Source of the DNA: Maratus speciosus
Lineage: Eukaryota; Arthropoda; Arachnida; Araneae; Salticidae
NCBI GenBank assembly: GCA_963932465.1
Contig: OZ010799.1
Coordinates: 163,366,761 to 163,430,760 of the forward strand
Direction: 5' to 3'
Length of the DNA stretch: 64,000 nt
The notes under the pieces were generated by a model. The model made no database searches. It was not told where the DNA came from and worked only from the letters and a program-made list of their open reading frames with translations. Shown piece after piece: positions 22,723 to 34,545 of the stretch. Within the stretch, counting starts at the first letter, position 1. Every line of letters starts with the position of its first letter. The position numbers and the translations under genes were made by a program.

Positions 22723-23902
22723 CAGTCGAACCCGGTTAAGACGCTCACGGTTAATACGCGATCCCGCTTAATACGCGGATCTTTTCCGATCCCTTGAACA
22801 CCTCCCATAAGGCTAATGCAAAAACATCACGTTTAATACGCGAACCGTTATTACGCGATACCGCTTAAGACGCGATAAATTTTCTGTCATTTGAGGAAAA
22901 AAATCACACTTAAGACGCGAATTCACTGATCAAGAAGTGAATTCCTTCTCTCTTCACGAGCATTGCCAATTTAGCGGATTTTTTTTTTTAAATTCAGATA
23001 AAAACACTGTTTCCAAAAAGTATTTTTACTTCATTTAAAAACAAATTAATTAAGGCGAAAATTACTAATTGGAAATAGCGGTAGATATTTAATTAAAACA
23101 AAAACCTGCTAATTTAGCAAAATTGCGATCCTTCTTTGATCCCGCCTCCTAATATCCTTTGTCTCCCGCTTCGTGTATGTTTTTACTGTAGTAGAGCTAA
23201 ATAGACGAATTCAGGTTACTCAGATATGTCATAAAAATTATTATGATTAGAGATGATCATACCTGTAAATGAGTTATATCATTACAATTTTTATAATGTA
23301 TATTACAGGCAACAAAACAGGAAACTCGTAAGGATTATACAAATACGACTGCGATTGGATAATTCCATTTTGTTTTCTTCACGTTTAGCTATTCTAACAA
23401 TATTTTTTACATAAATATTAATAAGGATAGTTTTTTTTATATTAAAAGAAAGACAGATTATAATGGAATTCATTATTACAAGTACTAAATAGTATTTTAA
23501 AAACTGGGTTGTGCTTCAAAGATTTGTCTTTTTATTTTCTGTTCAAAAAATTAGTCTAATAGGAAAATTATTTGTGTTGTTTTATTTTTGTTTGCAGCGT
23601 ATTAATCGATTATAAAGCCATGTTGGAATCCATATTTATCTTTCGTTATTATTCTAGTCACTCCTATAAGAAGAAAAAATGAGTTAAAGTGGAATACAAT
23701 TAAATTTTAATCTAAATATACGTAAAAACACAATTTTCGACCATAAACGTATAAATGAAATCTCTTAAGTTCATGTGGAATATTAAATGTATAAATAAGC
23801 CCAGGTCCTGCAACATTGTACAAATCACATTTAATACGCGATCCCGCTTAATACGCGACTTTTGTCCACTCCCTTGAAACGCGTCTTAACCGGGTTCGAC
23901 TG
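22723..23902. mobile_element. 1.18 kb Tigger-like MITE with TTAAKACGCG repeats
   Basis: It starts CAGTCGAACCCGGTTAAGACG and ends with its inverse, with TA at 22721-22722 and 23903-23904. Near both ends the motif TTAATACGCG or TTAAGACGCG recurs about ten times, often as ttaatacgcgatcccgc. The interior is AT-rich and non-coding. Confidence 0.88.
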
Positions 23903-24069
23903 TATATGAAAAATAATTCAATCATATAATAGAAATTGCAATTATAATGTAATAACGGAGTCTGCAAAAGGAGCGCTAAAGAGGTATATAATTTAATGCT
24001 ACATATATGGCACTTACAAACTCAAGTTTTCTGAAAAAACTTGATAATTATAACTGTTTGAAGAAACTT

Positions 24070-25507
24070 TTTTTGTCTTTCACATGTTAGAAAGTATGTA
24101 AACAAAGGAAAAGAGAATCGTCCACACCGTCTCTACTTTCGAGATATTGCTATAGTGTCGCCATAGCCGCATGTGCGTCTTGATTGTTTGGAGATGAAAC
24201 GCAATTTACTTCCTCATCATCCTCAGACTCAGGATCGTTCTCCACCTTTTTCATTGCTTCAAGTATATCTGGAGCACTAATTTCTGCGCAAACTGCTACG
24301 TTTTCGTCAATATTCCAAAACTCATTTCGTCATCTTCAGAAATAACTTGATCATGTAGGTTTTCATTCACAACACATGAATGCGCACTGCTTGCAAAGAA
24401 GCCACATCTACTGAAGCAATTTTGGATAGTGATTTGTTTCACGTCGATGTTCCAGGGATTTGAAATCAGTCTAATTGCTTCTAACACATTACACTTTTCA
24501 TTTATTGGATTTTCGTTATCTTCGATTGCCTTTCACCCTTTTCCGTAGGAATGTTTTAAACATTTAATTATTCCCTGATCTGCTGACTGTAGTTTAGAAG
24601 TTGTGTGAGAAGGGAGAAATTCTAACGTGATAGATTTCAAGTTCAAAAGTTGATCGTGAGGCTGTACACGGATCAACGAAGACCAACATTTTACGCTTTT
24701 TTGCATGAAACACTACATCTAAATTTCTGATGTTCTCCTTGAACAATATCAGTATCAACGAAGCCATGTTATTGCATTTTTACTCTACCGGAAGTGACTT
24801 TTTATGTTAGAAAAAGCGAGGATTTTTGTATTTAGTGATGACCAGTAAAGGTAATTTTTCTGTTCCTGAAGCATTTGTTTCAACAAGCACATTTAAACGT
24901 CCTTTACTTAACTTTCCACCGGAACATGATTACCCCTTAAACATCATTGTCTTTTCAGGAAAACATTTGTAAAAATCTTCCATTTCATCCATATTGTAAA
25001 CGTCGTCCGCACTATAGCTTGCAAGAAGTTTGAGTAATGAAGCTGTCTTCCATTCATCACACAGCGTATCAGACACATCTTTTGCTTCAGTGTCTAATGT
25101 CCGAAATACAATGTTGTGTCTGGCTTTAAATTTTCGCAGTCATCCCATGCTCTCAGGGAATCCTTCCACATTCAATAATTTTGTAAAATCCAAAGCATTC
25201 TCATGTAACATCGTACCACTTAAAGGAATTACATTCTTCTGTGTACTATAAGATGTAAACCACTTTACGAGGTCTGTTTCGATATCTGAGAAGGGACACG
25301 TATTCATCCTTTTGCACTTTGGGTTGACAGTTGACTTACGTGTTTTGAAAATGCGTTCTTTATCTTTGAGTATGGTAGATAGAGTGTTGCGAGGGATACC
25401 ATATTTCAGGACTAGATCTTTTTCATTAAATTAGGATTGTTTTCAATATCTTTTATCAAATTTACTTTTTGTTCTAAAGTAAGAATTTCTAATTTCTGCT
25501 TCGACAT
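24070..25507 (-). pseudogene. Tigger/pogo-family transposase pseudogene
   Basis: The start codon on the minus strand is at 25505-25507 (MSKQKLEILTLEQKV). Domains in order: a psq/CENP-B N-terminal helix-turn-helix (through YGIPRNTLSTILKDKERI), a second CENP-B-type DNA-binding helix domain (LVKWFTSYSTQKNV to LRKFKARHNIVF, 25265-25100), then a DDE domain. Catalytic Asp codons are visible in YNMDEM (24987-24989), LVFVDPCTA (24672-24674) and SADQGII (24578-24580). A C-terminal NCFSRCGFF segment and an acidic tail follow to about 24110. Lesions include a frameshift near 25415, stops at 25140-25142, 24930-24932 and 24807-24809, and later frame changes. It would have cut and pasted the surrounding element; now it is dead. 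Intact Tigger proteins are of similar length (about 450-550 residues). Confidence 0.9.
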
Positions 25508-26970
25508 TTAAAAAAATCCAACTAAAAATGTATCACGATGTGAAAGCAATAAGCACTAAAATGACAAGACTCAACATTAAAACAAAAAACCCGAATGAAA
25601 TCTCAATATTGGAATCGAAAGATTAAAAGAAAATCCTTCCATAAAAGCGCGAGAAATTGGCAATTTAGAATACACTAAGCCACCTGAAAGTTGAGAAAAG
25701 GGAATACGTAAAGGAGAAATGAATGGGGGAGGGTGAACGATTGCCACCGAAATTGCACACTCGCAGACTCTTCTCACTGTCCAAGGTGGGAAGTAAAAAT
25801 AGCGTCCTTCAAAGGCCGTGAAGGAGTTCTGAAAAGTTTTATCTAACAGAAAGTGTCAGCATTTTTGAGCTGTGACTGAAAAATTAAGAAATTAGTCCAA
25901 TTACTATTATTCCTCTTTCTGAAAAAAATTGACTTAAAAGATGTAGACTTCGACAAAACGAGAAAGTTTAACATTGATTTGTAATAAAGAGGTCGGGACT
26001 TCGTGTTAACTTCGACTTAAACGAATATTCGACTTATCAGACTTCGACTTATCGAGAATCATTGTATCTCAAAAATAAATGGAGATACAGTTTTCAAACA
26101 AATTGCATTTAAAAGAACATTTTTCACAATACGACAGTATAAAAGTTGAAAATGTGCGATGCTTAGAAGTTTAAAAAATTGCTAAAGAGTATTTAATCGT
26201 AATGTTTTGTTTTACGGCTAGCGTCTGTAAAGTAACGTTATTTTTTGGAGACAAAATAAGCTGGGAGAAAGAAATAGTATACCGTACCGGGGGCTAATAA
26301 GTTATTTAGTTTCATACGTATTAAAATATTTACTAATTTGCAATATTTTATCTGTAGTTATTACTTGTACTGCAGATGTGCAACATAAGAACAAGTTAAT
26401 TTATTGTACAAAACATGCATCTTTGATTTTTTTCAATATTTTTCCTGTGCAATAAACCTTTCTAAAAATCATATATAATTTTTTCGAAATAAAATAAGGG
26501 TTAAGACATGGTTATATTATGGCCCAAAAAACCTGGGCTGTCTATCTGCTATCTGACCAGAAATAATATACTAACGCTAGTGGCTAAATACACAGGAATA
26601 TATATGTATAGCGAACAAGACAAACACATAATTATTATCTGTGCTCTGATTGATGTGATTACCCAGAAAATAGTCATTTCCCAAAGCATTTCTTTCTTCT
26701 TTGCGTAAATGCATACCAGTAATGTGGTTTCAATATAATTAATCTTTGTTAAATTGTATACAATATAGAAAAATTGTAATTGAGTTAGATTTTTAATTTA
26801 TTTTACTTTTAATTTTTCTTTTAGTTAATTAATAGACATTGCATTCGAAATTCATCCTAGTATTCGTGAGATAAATGGGAATTTTTCAGTTGCGAAAACC
26901 TATTTGGCAAATTAACGGCATAAACAACTTATATATCGAAAAAGAATCTAGACGGATGATGCAATTCCAA

Positions 26971-27745
26971 AAATTTCTTCTATCTCATACATGGTAATAC
27001 TTCCTGGAAAATGCAGGATATCAGCGGCACCGCTTAGGCGATTTACACGAAAATCTAATCATCAACAACTTATGTCAACTTCTAACTGAATCTGAAGTTT
27101 GATAAAAATCCGTATATTAGTTCGTGAGATACAGCTATTAAGGAAATAGTAAAAAATACAGCATAGCAGCGCCACCTTTTGAGCGATTTACAATAAAAAC
27201 TAAACAACACTAATTTATATTAGGAAATAACTCAATCTGAAGATTGATGAAAATTCGTTCATTATTTCTTGAAATAATTTTTGAGATAGTCCTTGAGATG
27301 AGTCTATTGCGATAATCGTGAATAATGCAACATATCAGACTGACTGCAGCAATGACTCTTAGGAGATTTTCACCAAAACGTAATCAGCGCCAATTTATAT
27401 CAAGGACTAATTAAATCTGAAGTTTTATGAAACTCCGTATATTAGTTCTGGAGATACAGCTATTGTGGAAATCGTGAAAATGGCAGCATACCAACGCCAC
27501 CTGTTGGACGATTTACACGAAAAAGTAATCAGCACCACTTTTTATCAAGGTCTAACTGAATCTGAAATTTTGTGGAAATCATGCATTAGGTATTCCTATA
27601 GAGTGCCCATAACATTTTTGTCACATACAGACTCACAAACGGACAGACAGTTCAAGATCGTCTAAAACGTATAAATCCATCGAAAACCGGAAGTCGGAAA
27701 CTTTCACGAATCCAATACTTCCTCCTTGTAAAGATAGAAGAAAGT
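26971..27745. mobile_element. ~775 bp TIR element with internal ~150-170 bp tandem repeats
   Basis: The left end aaatttcttctatctcatac and right end agatagaagaaagt are inverted copies that extend through the gtaatacttcctgg / caatacttcctcc blocks. Four internal copies of a unit reading like agcgccacctgttgagcg, then gatttacacgaaaa, then ctgaatctgaag, then cgtatattagtt, then gagatacagctatt start near 27006, 27158, 27326 and 27478. The stretch acagactcacaaacggacag follows. It interrupts unit C. Confidence 0.78.
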
Positions 27746-28153
27746 AAAAAGATGAATGACTGTGCGAGAAAACAGATAAACTTGTTCAACCTCATGTTTA
27801 TACATTAACAAACGCATTATTTTATAAATTAAATATTATTAACTGGCCAGTCATAAGAAAATGTGTGATGATGGCACAGCATTAAAAATTATCATCCGTA
27901 GCTATAAGTAATCTTTTCAGACAACAAAATCCTGCTTTTTTTTCGTATAAACAACCGTTTATTTTGTATAGAGAAATATATTAAAATTGCCACTTTGTGT
28001 TTTTAATCACTATAGTTACTATTATTTTTAATATTAATTAAATGACTGTACGTCGGGGGCGTTTTTATTAGAGTTTATTCTACTATGTTATTTTCAGATT
28101 AGAAGATAAATTTAACAACAAAAACCTTTTAACTTTTAACAGACGATTATCTT

Positions 28154-28317
28154 CAGGGCGTGATTACCCACAGGTCAAACTTCACCAGTAAAAAAAATAA
28201 TAGAAAATTTTGACTTAATCGTGTGTGTGATATTGTATGAAAACACCGTTTAAATATGATGATAATGTCTACTAAAATTTACTGATGAGAGTTTGCCACT
28301 TTTGTAATCCGACCCTG
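28154..28317. mobile_element. 164 bp hAT-type MITE in unit C
   Basis: It starts CAGGGCGTGATTACC and ends with an inverse, ggtaatc-like, ccctg. Inner arms carry cttcaccagtaaa and tttactgatgag. The flanks attatctt and gctatctt resemble an 8 bp duplication and restore the unit when joined. The same core is embedded in every CATGG-ended MITE here. Confidence 0.8.
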
Positions 28318-28385
28318 GCTATCTTAGGCATACTTTACACATGATTTTTCTTTCTTCTTTCTATTATTTTTTTATATCTGTATTA

Positions 28386-28969
28386 AACAGACAGAAGAAA
28401 CACCACTGACCCCACTAACGTTCTTAAAAATTCCGTCATTACACTTAGCTAATTTGAATTCTATACATTCATTATTTGAGCAACAATTAGCCTTTTAACA
28501 GGTAATACTTCAAACGTTGAAACGCTTGAATCTCAAGAGATTTTACGAACAAACTTGTTTCAGAATAAGTAAAAGCGCTTTCTTCAAATACATTATAAAT
28601 GTAAAATTCTGTTTAACATTTCTGGTGCCATTGCTGCATTTGTTAATTTAAATTAAATGGAACATACATATCCCACCTCGCACGAAAGAGTTAAAGCTTT
28701 TAAAAATCTTTTCCGAATCAGATACTTTTTCTTTTACTTATGTGTAACAAAGGAAAAGACAGTTTTTTATTTTATTCTATGATGCTTTATTTTATAAAGG
28801 GTACGTTAAAACTCATAAATCAAACATAAAGAAATTATAAATTTTAACGAAATAAATAAATTTGTTTTAATCAGAAAATGGATAGCCTTTTTATAATCCC
28901 TATTTTACGCATGATTTTTCTTTCTTCTTTCTGTTATTTTTTATAACTGTATAAAACAGCAGAAGAAAA
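28386..28969 (+). repeat. tandem unit D (short copy)
   Basis: It opens with cactgaccccactaacgtt and then goes to the 3' part of the unit (ttttcttttacttatgtgta on). About 1.2 kb of middle sequence is missing, as in copy 0. A TTAA MITE is inserted at 28499-28690. Confidence 0.75.
28499..28690 (-). mobile_element. 192 bp TTAA-flanked MITE, family T1
   Basis: TTAA at 28495-28498 and 28691-28694. The minus-strand start ctctttcgtgcgaggtggg resembles the cttcttgagaggcggtggg start at 50058. It interrupts short unit D. Confidence 0.7.
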
Positions 28970-29785
28970 GCCACTTGGTCCACTAACGTTCTGAAAAATT
29001 CCGTGATAAAACTAAGCTAATTTACATTCTTTCACAGTTTAAATAATTTTATATTGAAATTCTAATAGAGATAACATCTAAATAGAAGGTTTGTTTCTTC
29101 AATTCATGCAATACTGGGATCTCCAGGTTTCATTGAATGCAACTAGAAAATCATTGTCTTTTATCTTACATTTACTTTAAGGGCTTCGGATAGTAAATGT
29201 TTTCTATAAGCTGCAAAAGAACCATTTCTGGACCACAAACTTTTGACTGAGTGTAATAATCATTAAGTCTGTGAATTTATCTTATAAAGTCGACTTGAAC
29301 GGTAGATAAGCTATTCATGAAGTTAGCTTTTAAGATTTATATTACAAAGTGCTGGATTGAAACGCATTTAGGACGTTGGAATTTGTTTAATAATGTTATT
29401 GTTAAGTCATCACATTTAATAAGAATTTGTTATATTAATGTTATGATCTAAAGTACCTGTGCTGTCTATCTACTATCTGACGACAAATAATCTGAAAATG
29501 CTAGTGATTAAATACACTGGAATATATGTGTAAAGTAAACACGACAGCTACACAATTATTATCTGTGCAATGATTGAGAAGATTGCCCAAGTGTAAGCAT
29601 CACCTAAAGCATTTCTTTCCTCTTTGTATAAATAAATACCAGTAATGTGGCATCAATATAATTAATTTCTGTTATTTTTTATACAATACAGAAAAGTTAT
29701 AATTAAGTTAGCTTTTTAATTTATTTTAACATTAATTCTTATTTTAGTTTCTTAATAATACATTCTAATCGAAATTTATTAGGAC

Positions 29786-30565
29786 AAGCGAAGTGAATCC
29801 TCTACTAGGCTGCACAAATTACATTTAGTCGTACACTTTACAAAAAAAACTATTCAGTATTTTGAATTGAAATTAAACATAAAATTAAATTATGATCTGT
29901 AGATTTGCACAATATTATTATTATTATTTTTTTTTTTTCTGCAGAATAACCTAAAAAAATATTATTTTAATTAATTTATTTTACATGTTTTTCCATTACG
30001 GATGCGTTTTTGCAAATAAAAAATGAAACACGTATATTTTAAGAAGAAAAAATAAATCATGGAGTTAGTCATTATAGATAGAATGATGATTAATTAAATA
30101 GTTTAACGATTTCTTTTATGAAATTTTTAAAATACATTTTTTATGAAAATTATAGCATATTTTTAATGAATTAAAATTTGTGAAAATTCAGTTATTTACA
30201 TTAATTTATAAAAGTATTTTTCAGTGTTTAGAATTCAAATACACAATTTATTCTTATTATGTTCAATCATTTACGCAGGCGATACTTACGCATTTTAAAA
30301 GAATTATATTATGATTTTTTTTTATAAAGTGGCGACAAAAGAATTGTAAGCAAATAAAATTAATTGTTATATTCGTTATATCATAAATAAAAAATTCCGA
30401 GGAAATTCTTAGTTATTTGGCTGAATTTACATTTCTAAAATTAAAATGCGCCAAAACATAAAATAACGTTTTTGCTTAATAAAGATGAAAAAATAATATT
30501 GTTACTTTCAAATATTCATGTTATTAAATAATGCTTCGCGAATCCAAACAAAGTATGGCTTTTCC
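29786..30565. other. ~780 bp insertion in unit E, unidentified
   Basis: This AT-rich sequence is absent from the other units. I see no convincing terminal repeats, ORF or target duplication. The strings gcgaagtgaatcc and cttcgcgaatcc near the two ends are weakly similar in direct orientation. Confidence 0.5.
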
Positions 30566-30887
30566 TAGTTCTAATATTCGTGACATAATGAGAATTTTTT
30601 TAATTCCCAAAACCTTTTTTGACAAATTTACATCAGCGATTGTTTATATATCGAGAAAAAAATGAATGATAATATCAGAGAAGGGATTAAAGATGCTCAA
30701 TCTCCTGTTTATTCATTAACACTTCTACGCATTAATTTATAAAATTAAAAGTTATTAATTATGCAAGTCATAATAAAATGTGGAATAATGGCATGATATT
30801 AATAAATTATCAATTGTTACAAATAATGCTTTCGGAAAACAGAATCTTGTAGTGTTTTTTTTTTTCGTATAAAAATTCATTGATTTT

Positions 30888-30889
<2 letters not shown>

Positions 30890-30925
<36 letters not shown>
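30890..30925. repeat. poly(A) run, 36 bases
   Basis: A homopolymer at the place where other units read gcataaagaaataa. Confidence 0.9.
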
Positions 30926-30927
<2 letters not shown>

Positions 30928-32433
30928 ATTAAAATTTCTACTCTGTGTTTTTAATCACTACAGTTAATAATATTTTTTTAGAATATAAACGGTAAAATTT
31001 TAAAAAAGACAATTCAAAAATGACCCTACGACTTTGGTGTTTTCATTAGAGCCTACACTAATGTATTATTTTCAGATTATAAAAATAAATTAAATTAAAA
31101 GCATTACTTTAAACAGATTTTAAAATATTAGGTTATTTGATTAACAGATAGAACTCTTTAAAATCTTATCAAATTATGTTCCTTTTATTTTGTGTATCAA
31201 ACGCAGTGTCAGTATCTTAATTTTATTCTATGGTGGTTTTATTCTATAAAGGGTACTTTACAACTACTAAAGCAACATTTAAGAGGTTATAAATTTTAAC
31301 AAACGAAATATTTTTTAAATCAAGAAATGGGCATCTATTTTATAGTCTATGCTTGACGCCTGATTTTTCATTCTTGTTTCTGTGACCTTTTTTTATATAT
31401 GAATAAAACGGAGGAAAGAAAAACACGGGGTCCACTGGCGTTATGAAAAATTCCGTGATAATGCTTAGCTAAGTTGTATGCAATGGATTATTTCACAGTT
31501 TATATAATTTTTAATGAATTTCTAAGAAAGATACGATGTAATAGAAAAGTTACATCAGACATCATGAAATGTAACTAGAAAATTATTAGTTTCCATCTTG
31601 TATTCACTTTCGACACTTCAGATAGAAAATGTATATCTATAAGCTGCAAAAGAATAATTTCTTTTGACTGAGTGTAAAGGTTATCAGGTCTTCAAATTTA
31701 TCTTATAAAATTGATTTTGAACTGTAATTAAGCTTTTCTCGAAGTTAGCTTTGAAGATTTATATTACAAAGTGCTGAGTCTTAAGACATTTAGGAAGCTT
31801 CGATTTATCACTTAAACTTATTTTTATGTCATTATATTTATTAAGGCATTGTTAAGGTTAGTTGGGGTAACTGGACCCACGAGGTAACTGGGCCATAGGC
31901 TATTTTATAAAACAACTGTTGATGTTTTTTAAGTTTTAGCTTCTGTGAGCAATGAGCCTTAATCTCTACTTCCTAAAACAACGTGTGTCAACTCAATTGT
32001 AACTCTCACTTTGCTGTGATAGGTTGTCAAAAATTTCCGTTTCTTTTCTTAAAAACTTCCTCGGCTTTTTATTAAAATACTGTAAGTACTTTTATTAAAT
32101 ATTCTTTTTTTTAAGAATAGGCATATAAGTTTATTAATATTATTAGGTATCTATACATATTTACTTCATGTTTAAAATGTAAGCCCGGTGTCCCAGTTAC
32201 CCCATAAATTTTTCAAGAATGGGGTAACTGGGACATGCATCCGGGGTAACTGGATAATGCTGGATCCAGTTAACCCAGAAGTTATAAATAATTTTTTCGA
32301 GTTTCTCTTACTACGGGAAATAAATGTCTCCATTATTTTTTTTTCTCATAATAAAGAAAATTATAGAATACCTTATTAAAATTACGTAACAAAATTAAAA
32401 GAAAGCATATTGGGCGGTATCAAACCAAATTTC

Positions 32434-32651
32434 TTGACCCCTTGAGAGGCGGTGATGCAGTTATAGCATCACACAATTTTAATCCCTAATTGCCACATTG
32501 GCACCGGAATTTTATAATGAAAATTTCACCTTTATTAAGTACGCGAAAATATACTTTTACTTGTTTACAAATAAATTATCTTGTAAACACTGGTGTCATT
32601 AAATTATTTCAACATTTTTTACGAGTGCAAGTACCATGCCCCTGAAAGCGA
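32434..32651 (+). mobile_element. MITE, family T1 (gaggcggtg)
   Basis: It begins ttgaccccttgagaggcgg and ends catgcccctgaaagcgag. It aligns with 43405-43619 and 50058-50252, sharing for example the ccacattg and cgaaaatata/ctttttcttattt blocks and ggtgtcatt. The flanking TTAA is degraded. Confidence 0.75.
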
Positions 32652-32663
32652 GATAGCCAAACC

Positions 32664-32820
32664 CAGTGTTACCAGGTTGGGAACTTTTTTAAAGTTGTAT
32701 AATTCGCCTTATTTTTCAGAATTTTTAATCTATTTCTAAATAGGCCAAATATTTCTATTTAAAAAAAGCGGTGACAATTAACAATGTGGGGACAAAAATG
32801 TTCCCAATCTGGCAACACTG
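32664..32820. mobile_element. hAT-type MITE, CAGTGTTGCC family (copy 3), perfect TSD
   Basis: It starts CAGTGTTACCAGGTTGGGA and ends tcccaatctggcaacactg. A perfect 8 bp duplication, GCCAAACC, stands at 32656-32663 and 32821-32828. The interior matches 7874-8060 closely (cgccttatttttcagaattt). Confidence 0.93.
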
Positions 32821-32846
32821 GCCAAACCTTGAAATTGTATGATACA

Positions 32847-33771
32847 CAGGGGTCGCATTCTATTGGGAACCTTTTATTGTTCCTACCACTATTTTGAAAA
32901 TACAGTGAAACCTCCCTGTGCGACCACCTCCCTGAACGACCATTTTTACATGGAACGAAATTTATTCCCATAGCCTCAAGACTAATTTTACCCCCCATTC
33001 AGAGGCCATCCGAGTTGAACTCCCTCCATGAGCGACCCATTTCTTTGAAGAAAATGAAACAAATTCTTTTTTTTCCTGGTCGCTTGAAGAAGGTTTTATT
33101 AGAAAATTAATTCCGGAATGCACATTATTCATCAAATTTCTAAACTAAGTTTAGAATGTTTTTTAGTCTGGTAACTTTTAAGTGTTTAAACCCCTTTGTA
33201 CATTTTTAGGTAATGAATTTAACTCTGATGACAAATTAATAATGACGGTCAATAAACTCTGATACCCTATCCTGTCAGGAAACTCTCAAAGAAATAGATA
33301 AATTAATGAAATCGTAATTATTTGCCCTCCCCCCCCAAAAAAAATTCATTTATTTTCTTAACTTCAAAAGGACTTTGAAATAAAAGTTATAAAAGATAAA
33401 ACTGTAAAATCAAAGGAAACGTCAATGTATTCATTTTTTAAACTGTATAGTAATTAACTTATGTAACTAACTTTGTTTTGATACTTACATTTTCATATTT
33501 TTTCCTAATGTGAAAAATAAATTTTAGTAACTTTAATTGTTACCTTTTTTCAACAATTAAAATCTAGATTTAAATATGACCTCCGTTAAGCGACCACCTC
33601 TCGGAGTGACCAATTTTTATTGAAATGGAACCTGGTCGTTTTATGGAGGTTTTATAGTAATATCTCCATCGCACCTTCCTTTAAAATATGTTAAATAAAA
33701 TTTTCATGAAGGTAACACACTAAGAGTTCTGGTAGGAACAATAAATATTTCCCTATATAATGCGACCCCTG
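32847..33771. mobile_element. hAT-type MITE, CAGGGGTCGCATT family (copy 1), split by a Tigger MITE
   Basis: It starts CAGGGGTCGCATTCTATTGGG and ends with the inverse at 33771 (ccctatataatgcgacccctg). The inner arms ttattgttcctacca and tggtaggaacaata also pair. A full copy without insertion lies at 41104-41267. Confidence 0.85.
32903..33657. mobile_element. 755 bp Tigger-like MITE
   Basis: It starts CAGTGAAACCTCCCTGTGCG and ends with a partly matching inverse (cgttttatggaggttttatag), with TA on both sides. The repeat agcgaccac/gacca appears in several orientations at both ends. No transposase. Confidence 0.82.
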
Positions 33772-34375
33772 GATATAGATAAAGTACTTAAGTACTTACG
33801 TAGCCGTTTGTTCATCGATTTACCTTGTATTTTTTTCCTTAAAATACCCATGTGACTTTTATACTTATTACCTATACTAAAGTACATATGTACTTACTTA
33901 ATCTTTATGTTTTTGGTATAAATAAGTCTAACATTTTCACTTTTAGTGCTTTTTCTAGACGCATTGACAGCAAAGGTTTCCCTTACAACGCTCTTTAGTT
34001 GATATATAATTTACATGATCTGCCCAGTTTTAATTATTTTAAATTGTTTACAATTTTTCAAACAGGACCGGATATCCCATATGACAAAAGAAAAAAAAAA
34101 CGCGTGTGGAACATAGACCCTCTTGATCCACTTAACCCGTTTTTATCGGGCAACTGAACCCATGAGAAAAGAAAGATGAAATATGCATATTTTTAAATTT
34201 TTAAATATTAAAATGTAATTATGATCATTTCTGTCTGATAGAGGGAACCTAACTGAACACATTTAGTGAAGTTCAGGCTTTAATTCACATGAACATTAGC
34301 TTTTTTGAAGCTCAATTGTCAGAAGCTCCAGAGTCGCATTGTAAAATCACGGCCCACTTGCCCCAACTAACCTTA

Positions 34376-34545
34376 TTGGGTCTTTTGGAAAGTCGTGTCC
34401 GTTTGGGAAAATCAATTGGTACCGGAAAATTTTGCCCGGTAATTATTAGACAATAGATATTGGAATCGATGCCTAACAATTAAATGATAGAATTTTCCGT
34501 ACGAATTGAGTTTCCCAAACGGTCACGAATTTCCGAACGACCAAA
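34376..34545. mobile_element. 170 bp MITE with ~40 bp TIRs
   Basis: The left end ttgggtcttttggaaagtcg and the inverted right end tttggtcgttcggaaattcg continue as matching tgtccgtttgggaaa and tgaccgtttgggaaa blocks. The sequence style is like mariner-derived MITEs, but the target duplication is unclear. Confidence 0.75.

Larger units (their letters stand above)
22623..26064 (-). mobile_element. 3.44 kb Tigger/pogo element, TA flanked
   Basis: The termini CAGTGAATTATCGATAAG and, inverted, CAATGATTCTCGATAAG are paired, with further subterminal copies of gacttatc and taagtcga. TA flanks both sides (22621-22622 and 26065-26066). It carries a Tigger transposase pseudogene on the minus strand and a nested Tigger-like MITE at 22723-23902. 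Confidence 0.88.
21607..26500. mobile_element. TTAA-flanked MITE, family T3 (copy 1), split by ~4.4 kb
   Basis: The ends cctttaaatgcatagtgatg (21607) and taaaataaggg (26500) match the termini of 59405-59919. TTAA flanks at 21603-21606 and 26501-26504. Element sequence is at about 21607-21850 and 26285-26500; the block between contains a hairpin and Tigger elements. Confidence 0.72.
13858..28385 (+). repeat. tandem unit C, expanded to 14.5 kb by nested insertions
   Basis: Unit sequence is found only at about 13858-14198, 14955-14965, 21060-21150, 26505-26970, 27746-28153 and 28326-28385. Joined in order, these pieces match unit B. The rest is inserted DNA: a TTAA element, a CATGG MITE holding an LTR retrotransposon, a TTAA-bounded block holding Tigger elements, a TIR element with internal repeats, and a small hAT-type MITE. 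Confidence 0.85.
28970..31405 (+). repeat. tandem unit E (interrupted)
   Basis: Unit sequence at 28970-29785 and 30566-31405, with the conserved box at 29457. The gap is an unidentified insertion of about 780 bp. A 36-base A run lies at 30890-30925. Confidence 0.82.
31856..34372. mobile_element. 2.5 kb TIR element with GGGGTAACTGG subterminal repeats
   Basis: The ends GGTTAGTTGGGGTAACTGG and, inverted, GGTTAGTTGGGGCAAGTGG are paired. The left flank is TTAA and the right flank TTAT, so TTAA (piggyBac-like) or TA insertion are both possible. GGGGTAACTGG or its inverse recurs near 31864, 31882, 32191, 32222, 32244 and 32267, with weaker forms near the right end. No transposase frame is visible. 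Contains the MITEs at 32434, 32664, 32847 and 32903. Confidence 0.82.

Noticed and set aside
24296..24487. Separate 63-codon minus-strand gene
   Set aside because: It is the C-terminal part of the Tigger transposase pseudogene, separated by frameshifts.
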